A stretch of 6,376 nt of DNA. It comes from Chloroflexota bacterium. Lineage in GTDB: Bacteria; Chloroflexota; Anaerolineae; Aggregatilineales; Phototrophicaceae. The notes under the pieces are model-generated. The model ran no database searches. It saw nothing but the letters and a program-made list of their open reading frames with translations, and was not told the origin of the DNA. Shown here in pieces: positions 1 through 5,698 of the stretch. Numbering within the stretch: the stretch's first letter is position 1; every line of letters starts with the position of its first letter. The stretch spans positions 1 through 6,376 of the forward strand of contig JAEVZT010000352.1 of NCBI GenBank assembly GCA_023392115.1. The letters run 5' to 3'. The position numbers and the translations under genes were made by a program.

Positions 1-1609
1 TGACGGTCATTCCCGGCTTGACGACGATCCACGCCTTAAGCGTCTCCTGCCCTTCTTTCTCCTCGTGCGGAACGCTCGCCACGCCAACTTCGAGGACGGC
101 GGGATGCTCCTTCAACACCTTTTCGACCGAATTCGGGTAAACATTGAAGCCGCCGATCAGCGCCATGTCCTTCTTGCGGTCGACGATCGTGAAGTAGCCG
201 TCCTCGTCCATGAAGCCGATGTCGCCGCTGTAAACCCACGTCTTGCCGCCGTGTTCGCGCAGGGTGTTGGCGGTTTCGGTCGGCATTTTGTGGTAGCCGA
301 TCATCATGTTGGGTCCGCGCATGATGATCTCGCCGATTTCGCCAACCGGCATTTCGGTCACGCCGTCGTCCAAACTGACGATCTTCGCCTCGACATCCGG
401 CAGCGGCATCCCCACCGACCCGACCTTGTTCTTGCCGATCAGCGGGTTCGAGTGGGTGGCGGTCGGCATTTCGCTCATGCCGTAGCCTTCGTAGAGCACG
501 CGCGCCCCCGCCGATTCAAACTCGCGCTTGGTCGTAGGCGGCAGCGGCGCCGCGCCGCTTTGAGCGATCCAGACGGTATCGAACTTGACCTCGCCCGACT
601 TAACGCGCGCGTGATTGTTGACGGCGTTGAAGAGCGCCGGGACGCCGACAAATACATTCGGCTTGTAGTAATGGATGATTTCAACCACGTTGTCGATGTC
701 GCGCGCGTTCGGGACGAGCACCATCTTCGCGCCGGTCGACATCGCCTGACTGAGGACGACCAGCAAGCCGAAGACGTGGAACAGCGGCAGCGCGCCGAGA
801 AACGTCATCTCGCTCCGGTTGAGGTTCGCCAGCTCGCCCTCACTGACGCTCGTCCACGCGATGATCTGGAGCGTGTTGGCGACCAGCGCGCTGTGCGGCG
901 CCATCGCCCCTTTCGACACGCCGGTCGTGCCGCCGGTGTACTGGAACAGCGCCAGATCGCTCGCCTTGACGACGACCTGCGGCGTCTGTCCGGCATAGCG
1001 CCGCAGCAGATCGCTGAGCCAGTGATCGCCGGACGCGACCGCGTCGAGCTTGTGACCGTCCTTCTTCTCTTTCGCCAGCGTGAACAGAATCCGCGCCGGC
1101 GGCGCAAGGTATTCCTTGACGTTGGTCGCGATCACCGTTTCGACGCGGGTTTTCGGCTGAATCTGCTTGACGAGCGGGTAAAACAGGCTGAGTGAGATGA
1201 CGAAGCGCGCGTCACAGTCGTTGATCTGGAACGCCATCTTTTCGGCGGGATAGGTCGGGTTCATCGCCGCGACCGCGCCGCCCGCCTTCAACACGCCGTA
1301 GTAAGCGACGGCAAACTGAGCGACGTTCGGCATCACCAGCGCGACGGCTTCGCCCTTCTTCAGCCCCAAGTCGAGCAGCGCGCAGGCGAGCGCGTCCGAC
1401 AGGCGGTCAAGCTCGCCGTAGGTCAGGATTGCCGGGACGTGACCGGCAAGCGGCAGCTTGGCGTCTGTAATCAGCGCGGGAGTGGCTGGCGTCTTGCGGG
1501 CGGTATCGCGCAGCATGTCGTGTAGGGCGATATCGGGGTACGGTTCGAGCGTGGCGCGGACGCCGGGATCATAGTTCTTGACCCAAGGGCGGGTATCGTA
1601 AATTGACAT
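1..1609 (-). CDS. Long-chain fatty acid--CoA ligase (AMP-forming), C-terminus outside window
   Basis: ATP-dependent acyl-CoA synthetase of the ANL superfamily (FadD-like), which converts a fatty acid to its acyl-adenylate and then its CoA thioester, probably in the cytoplasm or at the inner membrane face. The reading frame opens at an ATG whose first base is 1609 and stays open to the window edge, giving 536 codons. Visible core motifs are the P-loop YTGGTTGVSKGAM (224-236), FHVFG (277-281), YEGYGMSE (373-380), YSGD (460-463) with DRKKDM (477-482, containing the hinge region), and GGFNVYP (486-492). The final PKTxxGK-type lysine motif is not reached, so only a short C-terminal part is missing if length is typical (about 550-580 residues). 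A weak GGAAG lies 6 nt before the start. The gene begins 45 bp after the hydratase stop on the same strand, so co-transcription is likely. Family assignment is strong; chain-length specificity cannot be read from sequence. Confidence 0.95.
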   Translation of the reverse strand, partial: MSIYDTRPWVKNYDPGVRATLEPYPDIALHDMLRDTARKTPATPALITDAKLPLAGHVPAILTYGELDRLSDALACALLDLGLKKGEAVALVMPNVAQFAVAYYGVLKAGGAVAAMNPTYPAEKMAFQINDCDARFVISLSLFYPLVKQIQPKTRVETVIATNVKEYLAPPARILFTLAKEKKDGHKLDAVASGDHWLSDLLRRYAGQTPQVVVKASDLALFQYTGGTTGVSKGAMAPHSALVANTLQIIAWTSVSEGELANLNRSEMTFLGALPLFHVFGLLVVLSQAMSTGAKMVLVPNARDIDNVVEIIHYYKPNVFVGVPALFNAVNNHARVKSGEVKFDTVWIAQSGAAPLPPTTKREFESAGARVLYEGYGMSEMPTATHSNPLIGKNKVGSVGMPLPDVEAKIVSLDDGVTEMPVGEIGEIIMRGPNMMIGYHKMPTETANTLREHGGKTWVYSGDIGFMDEDGYFTIVDRKKDMALIGGFNVYPNSVEKVLKEHPAVLEVGVASVPHEEKEGQETLKAWIVVKPGMTV

Positions 1610-1654
1610 TTTTTGCTTCCGGTAAGCACTATTCGATTGGCAGGGCGAAAAAAG

Positions 1655-2545
1655 TTACTCGTTCAGCATGACGGCGGCGCTGCTGAGAACAACCGAGTCG
1701 CGCTCGGCAACCTTCGTTCTGAAAATCACCGTCGATCCGTCGCGCCACATCTCCGTGACCAGCGTTTCGCCGGGGAAGACGTGTTTGGCGAAGCGCACCT
1801 TGATGCTCTTGAACTTGGCGGGGTCGTTGTCGCAGAACGCCTTGAGCACCGCCCGCGCCGCGAAACCGAACGAGCACAAGCCGTGCAGGATCGGCTTGTC
1901 GAAACCGCCGATCGCCGCCATCATCGGGTCGGCGTGGAGCGGGTTGGTATCGCCCGACAGGCGGTAGATCAGCGCCTGCTTTTCGGTCGTGCGCTCGCTG
2001 ATCACGGCGTCCGGCTGGCGATCGGGCGATTCGTAGCTCACGCCCGACGATCCGCGCTCGCCGCCGAACCCGCCGATGCCGCGAATGAACATTGAGTACT
2101 GCCCGAAGGCGATCTCGCCGCCGTCCTCGTCGTAACATGGCACGTCGGCGATCAAGAGCGCGCCGCTGCCCTTGTCATAAACGTGGGCGATCTTCGGCGC
2201 GCAGGTGATCCGCGCCGATGTCGGCAGCGGCTGCTTGACTTCGAGGTACTGCTCGCCGTGCAGGAGCATCATCGGGTTGAAGGTCAGCCCCGGCAGCGAT
2301 CCGGTCAGCATCTGGTCGATCATGCGCGACGGGAATAGGACGGCGAACGTCGGAAGCACCTTGAACCCCTCGCCGCTCAGCTCGTAGACGAACTGCAGTT
2401 CCTTCTGGTCGAGCGGATCGGCGGGCGCGCCGACGCCGAGCGCGTACAGGCTGACGTCGCGCTCTGTGTAGCTGTAGGTGATCGGGGGGAACTCGTAACC
2501 GACTATTTTCTCGAGATCAACCGGCGCTTGCGATGGGATAGTCAT
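1655..2545 (-). CDS. (R)-specific 2-enoyl-CoA hydratase, MaoC/MFE-2 hydratase-2 type
   Basis: A 296-residue protein that should hydrate trans-2-enoyl-CoA to (R)-3-hydroxyacyl-CoA. It has the double hot-dog layout of hydratase 2. The N-terminal half carries YALGVGA (34-40) and HGEQYLE (96-102). The C-terminal half carries the catalytic MaoC signature YRLSGDTNPLHADP (194-207), with the expected catalytic Asp199 and His204, followed by GFDKPILHGLCSFGF (214-228). These signatures match the hydratase domain of eukaryotic peroxisomal multifunctional enzyme 2 closely (family knowledge recalled, not searched). No dehydrogenase or SCP2 domain is fused. Start choice: an in-frame GTG at 2551 would add two residues but overlaps the Shine-Dalgarno; ATG at 2545 has AAAAGAGG 5 nt upstream and is preferred. 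The acyl-CoA ligase follows after 45 bp. Possible roles are beta-oxidation by the D-hydroxy route, or supplying (R)-3-hydroxyacyl-CoA for another pathway; the window does not decide. Confidence 0.94.
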   Translation of the reverse strand: MTIPSQAPVDLEKIVGYEFPPITYSYTERDVSLYALGVGAPADPLDQKELQFVYELSGEGFKVLPTFAVLFPSRMIDQMLTGSLPGLTFNPMMLLHGEQYLEVKQPLPTSARITCAPKIAHVYDKGSGALLIADVPCYDEDGGEIAFGQYSMFIRGIGGFGGERGSSGVSYESPDRQPDAVISERTTEKQALIYRLSGDTNPLHADPMMAAIGGFDKPILHGLCSFGFAARAVLKAFCDNDPAKFKSIKVRFAKHVFPGETLVTEMWRDGSTVIFRTKVAERDSVVLSSAAVMLNE

Positions 2546-2550
2546 AAACA

Positions 2551-2558
2551 CCTCTTTT
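2551..2558 (-). promoter_or_regulatory. Shine-Dalgarno fixing the hydratase start
   Basis: AAAAGAGG on the minus strand, 5 nt before ATG 2545. The last G is also the first base of the in-frame GTG at 2551, which makes GTG an unlikely start. Confidence 0.7.
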
Positions 2559-2569
2559 TCATAAGACGC

Positions 2570-2592
2570 GCCGGAGGCTCAAAGCCTCCGGC
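2570..2592. repeat. Perfect GC-rich palindrome 1 (10-bp stem, 3-nt loop)
   Basis: Arms gccggaggct (2570-2579) and agcctccggc (2583-2592) are exact inverted copies around a CAA loop. The palindrome lies 11 bp upstream of the hydratase Shine-Dalgarno and would fold in the leader RNA if transcription starts further upstream. There is no T-run on either side, so it does not look like an intrinsic terminator. It resembles short dispersed intergenic palindromes; copy number cannot be judged from one window. Confidence 0.8.
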
Positions 2593-2603
2593 AACCAAAA
2601 CTA

Positions 2604-2633
2604 CTTGTAAGCCCGCTGAAGCGGGCTGGTCAA
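2604..2633 (-). promoter_or_regulatory. Possible promoter for the hydratase-ligase pair
   Basis: Reading the minus strand, TTGACC (2633-2628; 5 of 6 matches to the sigma-70 -35 box) is followed after 18 nt by TACAAG (2609-2604; 4 of 6 matches to the -10 box). The spacer is exactly the perfect palindrome at 2610-2627. Transcription would start near 2597, giving a leader of about 50 nt containing palindrome 1. The -10 match is mediocre, so this is a weak call. Confidence 0.27.
2610..2627. repeat. Perfect palindrome 2 (7-bp stem, 4-nt loop)
   Basis: Arms agcccgc (2610-2616) and gcgggct (2621-2627) surround a TGAA loop (TTCA on the minus strand). It is either a dispersed intergenic repeat or, given its place between possible -35 and -10 boxes, an operator-like site. 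The sequence alone does not separate these readings. Confidence 0.75.
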
Positions 2634-2655
2634 CCCCGTTCTCGGGACTTTTTCT

Positions 2656-2684
2656 CCCCTCTCCCCGCTTGCGTGGGAGAGGGG
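2656..2684. repeat. Palindrome 3, pyrimidine/purine-rich (10-bp stem)
   Basis: Arms cccctctccc (2656-2665) and gggagagggg (2675-2684) with a 9-nt loop, followed on the plus strand by a G-rich tail to about 2698 (atggggg, tgagggg). It starts 27 bp after the stop of the CARDB lipoprotein gene, so its transcript hairpin could act as an mRNA 3' end or stabiliser, but the minus strand shows an A-run, not a T-run, after the stem. The form is that of intergenic C/T-rich palindromes seen repeated in many GC-rich bacterial genomes (general knowledge). Confidence 0.7.
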
Positions 2685-2710
2685 ATGGGGGTGAGGGGTA
2701 ATCCTCCGCT

Positions 2711-3961
2711 TTACGGGCAGCTGCCCTTCTGCAGGCGGTAAGTCACCTCGCGGCGGTTGTCGCCCTCTTCGGTCTCCGGAATCTGGTTGTTCGGGTCGAT
2801 GATCAGGATGATGCGGTGCTCTTCCTCGTACCACGTGCTGACCGTCAGCGGCATGTCGACGCGGAACGTCTGCCCCGGTTGAAGTACCGGGAAGCCGCCA
2901 ATCGTCGATCCCTGCACCGAGCCATCGGCGACGCGCACATCCTGCACCGAGATCGTGCTGCTGGCGCTCGACGCTTCCGTGCCGAGGTTGGCGACGTCGA
3001 AGCCGATGTTGAACGTCTCGGCGCACGACGGCTGACCGGGGTTCAATTCGACGATGCCGGCGACAAGGTTGACCTGTGTCTGCGGGACGGCGGTCGCTGC
3101 CGGTAACGGGACGGCGGTTGGCGCTGCCGTCGGCGGCGGCGGACCCGCTTCACGCGGCAGCGACGCCGTATCGCCCGACGCCTGCACCAGCGCGGCGAAG
3201 ACCCAGCCCTCGCCGCCGCCGTAGCGGACTTTGTACCAGTCGCCCGCCGTGCTCACGGCGAGGATTTCAGCAGTTTGACCGGACGCGAACGCGCCGATCG
3301 GCGGTTCAAATGCCAAGCCGGGACCCCGGCGCACGTTGACGCCCTGCGCGAATGTCGCCGTTGGGCGTCCTGACCCGCTGCTCGCCGGCGCCGACGTCGC
3401 CTGTTGGTCGGCTTGCGTCGGCTGCGTCGTTGCCGTTTGCTGCTGCTGCGGGCGCATGGTCGGCGTGTTGGTCGGCAGGCGCGGAGTCGTCGCGTCGGCA
3501 TCACCGCCTGCCGCCTGCGTATTCTCGGCAGATTGGGCGCTCCGGCTGACGACAGTGATGTTAACAGTCGCCGGGGCGCTCGAGGATCCGTCGGCGCGGA
3601 AGGCGTTCACGTCGATCGTGTGCGCGCCGAGTCCAGTCGCCGACCAGCCGTGAGTCAAGCTGAAAGACGCGGTGCTGTCCTCGTTTGGCTGCGGCAGCGT
3701 CGCCACAATTTCGCCGTCAACAAGCACCTCGACACGGTCAATGTCAGCGCCGGCGTTCGAGACGAGCGCCTGAATATTGACGGGAACGCCTTCGAGATAG
3801 GTTGCATTCGGCAGCGGCGACACGATCCGCACCAGCGGCGCGCCGCTGATATCGACCGCCGGTGCGCCATCGGGCGACAGATTGAGATTGCACCCCGCCA
3901 AGAGCAGCAGCGTCAGCAGCAGCAACCGGGGCATCCGCCGCCCAGTTAAACGTCGTAACAT
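2711..3961 (-). CDS. Surface lipoprotein with Ig-like, SH3b and CARDB modules
   Basis: A 416-residue exported lipoprotein. The n-region is basic (MLRRLTGRRMPR), followed by a leucine-rich core and lipobox LAGC with the lipidated cysteine at 24. Modules in order: an Ig-like beta-sandwich (about 43-138, with VRIVSPLPNATYLEGVPVNI and VEVLVDGEIVATL); a Thr/Gln/Ala-rich linker (about 140-200, with a QQQQ run); a bacterial SH3 domain (about 205-260, VNVRRGPG, then WYKVRY and GWVFAALV); a Pro/Ala linker (272-295); and a CARDB-like domain (about 296-412), whose DPNNQIPETEEGDN segment is typical of that fold. Cys313 and Cys415 bracket the last domain and could form a disulfide. Start support: AGGAG ends 6 nt before ATG 3961. 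No catalytic motif is seen. Such modules usually bind cell-wall material, proteins or carbohydrate, so an adhesive or scaffold role is inferred. It begins 62 bp after the small accessory-domain gene and may belong to the same transcript. Confidence 0.9.
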   Translation of the reverse strand: MLRRLTGRRMPRLLLLTLLLLAGCNLNLSPDGAPAVDISGAPLVRIVSPLPNATYLEGVPVNIQALVSNAGADIDRVEVLVDGEIVATLPQPNEDSTASFSLTHGWSATGLGAHTIDVNAFRADGSSSAPATVNITVVSRSAQSAENTQAAGGDADATTPRLPTNTPTMRPQQQQTATTQPTQADQQATSAPASSGSGRPTATFAQGVNVRRGPGLAFEPPIGAFASGQTAEILAVSTAGDWYKVRYGGGEGWVFAALVQASGDTASLPREAGPPPPTAAPTAVPLPAATAVPQTQVNLVAGIVELNPGQPSCAETFNIGFDVANLGTEASSASSTISVQDVRVADGSVQGSTIGGFPVLQPGQTFRVDMPLTVSTWYEEEHRIILIIDPNNQIPETEEGDNRREVTYRLQKGSCP

Positions 3962-4023
3962 ACGGGACTCCTGATTTACGAAATTGCGACGTTAATCTAG
4001 CGCATTCAGGGTCGTATTGCGAG

Positions 4024-4296
4024 CTAGTGCGCGAAAAACGCCCCTTGTTCCTGCACGTCGACGCGCACGCCTTCGATCTCGTGCGGGACGATCGCGTCCG
4101 GCGAGAGCTGCGCTTCCGGCAGCTTTTCATCGACCATGACGACCAGCCCGATTTCGGGCTTGCGCTCGCCGCGCTCCATCACATAGCCGATGGCGACACC
4201 GATCACGTGCGGCAGCGACATCAGCCTGTCCGCGTACTTGTGCTGCACTTCGGAAGCCCGCTGCAACTGATCATTCACATCGGCAGCCTGTGTCAT
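4024..4296 (-). CDS. Stand-alone homologue of the protease N-terminal domain
   Basis: A 90-residue protein with no signal peptide, membrane segment or catalytic triad. Residues 31-85 (VIGVAIGY to DVQEQG) align without gaps to residues 24-78 of the protease encoded immediately upstream (VVGVAVGF to DVYEVG); by hand count 27 of 55 positions are identical, including GVA, VDEK/VEEK-type strands, EIEG and R-x-DV. The first 25 residues are probably helical (DVNDQLQRASEVQHKYADRL). An ATG at 4314 would add six residues but has no Shine-Dalgarno, while ATG 4296 has GAGGAGGT 4 nt upstream, so 4296 is chosen. The gene starts 37 bp after the protease stop. In NAL1-like proteases this region precedes the catalytic domain; a free copy could be an inhibitor, folding helper or oligomer partner (inference). 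The specific function is unknown. Confidence 0.85.
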   Translation of the reverse strand: MTQAADVNDQLQRASEVQHKYADRLMSLPHVIGVAIGYVMERGERKPEIGLVVMVDEKLPEAQLSPDAIVPHEIEGVRVDVQEQGAFFAH

Positions 4297-4300
4297 GTCA

Positions 4301-4308
4301 ACCTCCTC
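4301..4308 (-). promoter_or_regulatory. Strong Shine-Dalgarno setting the start at 4296
   Basis: GAGGAGGT on the minus strand, 4 nt before ATG 4296. It lies inside the six-codon extension that a start at 4314 would create, which argues against the longer form. It is the closest match to the anti-Shine-Dalgarno among the gene starts in this window and suggests high translation of the small protein. Confidence 0.75.
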
Positions 4309-4333
4309 ACTCATTTGCGTTTGCGATGAGGGT

Positions 4334-5473
4334 CTAAATCACGATATTCAACTCCTGTGCGACGACGCTGATCGGGGTGAAAATCGTCGCCAGTGTCGAC
4401 CCGGCGAACAGCAGCCCGACAGCCTTATTTTCGGTGGCATCGACAATCAGCGAGCCCGAATCGCCGCCCTGACTCATGGCTTCGGTGATCGTCTGCCCGA
4501 CAAAGCGCGCAGTCCGCTGACCGAGTACCGTGTTGTAGGCGATATTGACGGTCGCGTTGATCAGCGTGTCGCTGCCCTCTGTGTATTCCGTCGTCCGCCC
4601 GTACTTGCGGACGCGCATGCCGAGCGTCGGCTCTTTCATGCCGCTGACCGTGCCGATCGTGCGGATGCCGTCGGTGAACATCGCCGGATCGACCGGGCGG
4701 GCGAGCGCGGCGTCGAGCCGGTTTTCGGGGACGACCTGTCCGGGGAGGACGCCGGTGAACGCGCCGGCGACGGGTTCGGGCATTGTTTGGGCGGAGAGTG
4801 TCGTCGGCGCGACGCGCTTCTGCGAGCCAAAGAGCACCGCGACCGCGTTGGCGAGTGTCACCATCACCGAGACGACATCGCATCCGCTTACGGGGATCGT
4901 CGGGTCGGTCGGCGGATTGGGCGTCGGCGGCGTCGGGGCGGGGGTGTCAACGCGCTCGTCGGTGAAACGCAGTTTGACGAAGCGGTCGAGTTTGGCGACG
5001 ACATCGCCCGGCTGAACGCCGCCATCCATCGCGGCGGGCTGCAAAATCGCGTCCCCCGGCACGGCGTCGTTGCTGTTGGCGAAGACATGATTGTTTGACA
5101 GCAGGAACATTTCGCTCGTCGTGCGGTCTTTGACGATCGCGCCGAGTGTCCCGGCAGTGATCTTGAAGTGTCCGATGCTGACGCCGGCGGGGATGACCGG
5201 GCGAAAACGGTCGCGCGGGGTTTGCTGCGCGCGCAGGTAGCCGACCTCGTACACGTCGGTGCGCATCCCTTCGATTTCAGGCGGGATCACGTCCTGTGCC
5301 GAGAGCGCTGCCAGCGGCTTCTTCTCCTCGACGAGGACGACGACGGCGACTTCGCCCTGCGTCTCGCCCTTGGACTCTTTAAAACCGACTGCCACGCCGA
5401 CGACGTTTTGCTTGGCGAGCAAGTCTTCCTCGTACATAACCTGCGCCTGTTTCGCCTGCTCGGTTGATGACAT
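4334..5473 (-). CDS. NAL1-like trypsin-fold serine protease with N-terminal accessory domain
   Basis: A 379-residue protein without signal peptide, so probably cytoplasmic. Residues 1-80 form an accessory domain (VVGVAVGF, EVAVVVLVEEKKP, PPEIEGMRTDVYEVG) shared with the small gene downstream. The catalytic part starts near 105 with TAGTLGAIV. The triad can be read as His129 in LLSNNHVFA, Asp254 in NRLDAALARP and Ser339 in SQGGDSGSLI, with the classical GDSG. Between RFVKLRF (164-170) and the Asp lies a long segment: a Pro/Thr-rich stretch (177-194), Cys198, and an Ala/Val-rich stretch (199-215) that could be a buried helix rather than a transmembrane span. The pattern matches trypsin-like peptidases related to plant NARROW LEAF 1 (family knowledge). 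ATG 5473 has AGGGGG 6 nt upstream. It is first of three co-directional genes and reads from the divergent intergenic region. Substrate unknown; activity is plausible because all three catalytic residues are present. Confidence 0.88.
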   Translation of the reverse strand: MSSTEQAKQAQVMYEEDLLAKQNVVGVAVGFKESKGETQGEVAVVVLVEEKKPLAALSAQDVIPPEIEGMRTDVYEVGYLRAQQTPRDRFRPVIPAGVSIGHFKITAGTLGAIVKDRTTSEMFLLSNNHVFANSNDAVPGDAILQPAAMDGGVQPGDVVAKLDRFVKLRFTDERVDTPAPTPPTPNPPTDPTIPVSGCDVVSVMVTLANAVAVLFGSQKRVAPTTLSAQTMPEPVAGAFTGVLPGQVVPENRLDAALARPVDPAMFTDGIRTIGTVSGMKEPTLGMRVRKYGRTTEYTEGSDTLINATVNIAYNTVLGQRTARFVGQTITEAMSQGGDSGSLIVDATENKAVGLLFAGSTLATIFTPISVVAQELNIVI

Positions 5474-5521
5474 CCAACGCCCCCTTCACAAGTTCCGCCA
5501 TTTTCGCGAGTGCTTTATCTG

Positions 5522-5552
5522 ATTCTAACATGTCCTCGTATCACCTGCTCAA
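5522..5552 (-). promoter_or_regulatory. Candidate promoter of the protease gene cluster
   Basis: On the minus strand, TAGAAT (5527-5522; 5 of 6 matches to the -10 box) is preceded by TGT, an extended -10 feature, and 19 nt further upstream by TTGAGC (5552-5547; 4 of 6 matches to the -35 box). Transcription would start near 5515, about 40 nt before ATG 5473. The long spacer is tolerable with an extended -10. No operator is evident. Confidence 0.38.
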
Positions 5553-5577
5553 CGCTTGCAGCACGATCTATGCTAGA

Positions 5578-5662
5578 GTTGACAGTTGACAGTTCACTGT
5601 TCACAGTTGACAGTAGAGGTATCAAGGCGCTTACTGTGAACTGTATACTGTTTACTGTGAAC
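5578..5662. repeat. Heptad-built inverted repeat in the divergent intergenic region
   Basis: The left arm (5578-5612) is five abutting 7-bp units: gttgaca twice, gttcact, gttcaca, gttgaca. The right arm (5635-5662) is four abutting units in the opposite orientation: tgtgaac, tgtatac, tgtttac, tgtgaac. Between them lies a 22-bp non-repeat loop. Every unit fits a loose GTNNACA consensus, so the arms can pair imperfectly (about 21 of 28 positions in the best register). The base composition is clearly lower in GC than the flanks. It ends 36 bp before the GTG of the plus-strand lipoprotein gene. It could be a dispersed repeat element, a transcript-end or leader hairpin, or a multi-site protein target; no transposase is present. 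Confidence 0.85.
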
Positions 5663-5698
5663 TTCCACCACAACAGCGCATTGAAGGGATTGATCACC

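Noticed and set aside
65..1195. Long plus-strand open frame (376 codons) opposite the acyl-CoA ligase
   Set aside because: The translation is Arg/His/Asp-rich without any recognisable domain, and it lies fully antisense to a ligase frame with all core motifs. GC-rich codon bias produces such shadows.
1655..2551. GTG start at 2551 for the hydratase
   Set aside because: The GTG overlaps the Shine-Dalgarno; ATG 2545 has proper 5-nt spacing.
2635..2653. Plus-strand terminator (cccg/cggg stem followed by TTTTT)
   Set aside because: The stem is only 4 bp and no plus-strand gene ends here; on the minus strand the T-run becomes an A-run before the stem.
3404..3949. Plus-strand open frame opposite the lipoprotein gene
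   Set aside because: Low-complexity Arg-rich translation antisense to a gene with signal peptide, lipobox and three recognisable modules.
4024..4314. ATG start at 4314 for the small accessory-domain gene
   Set aside because: No Shine-Dalgarno upstream of 4314, and the strong GAGGAGGT falls just before ATG 4296.
4820..4880. Transmembrane helix in the protease (residues about 199-217)
   Set aside because: The Ala/Val-rich stretch is short, sits between catalytic residues on the primary chain, and there is no signal peptide; a buried helix is more likely.
4295..5098. Plus-strand open frame (267 codons) opposite the protease
   Set aside because: Arg/Asp/His-rich shadow of the protease gene; no domain and no convincing ribosome binding site.
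5579..5649. Promoter for the plus-strand lipoprotein from TTGACA (5607-5612) and TATACT (5644-5649)
   Set aside because: The hexamers are good individually but 31 bp apart, and both arise from the repeat units; no pair has workable spacing.
5578..5662. CRISPR-like or transposon-end reading of the heptad repeat
   Set aside because: Units abut with no spacers, so it is not CRISPR; no transposase or target-site duplication is visible nearby.
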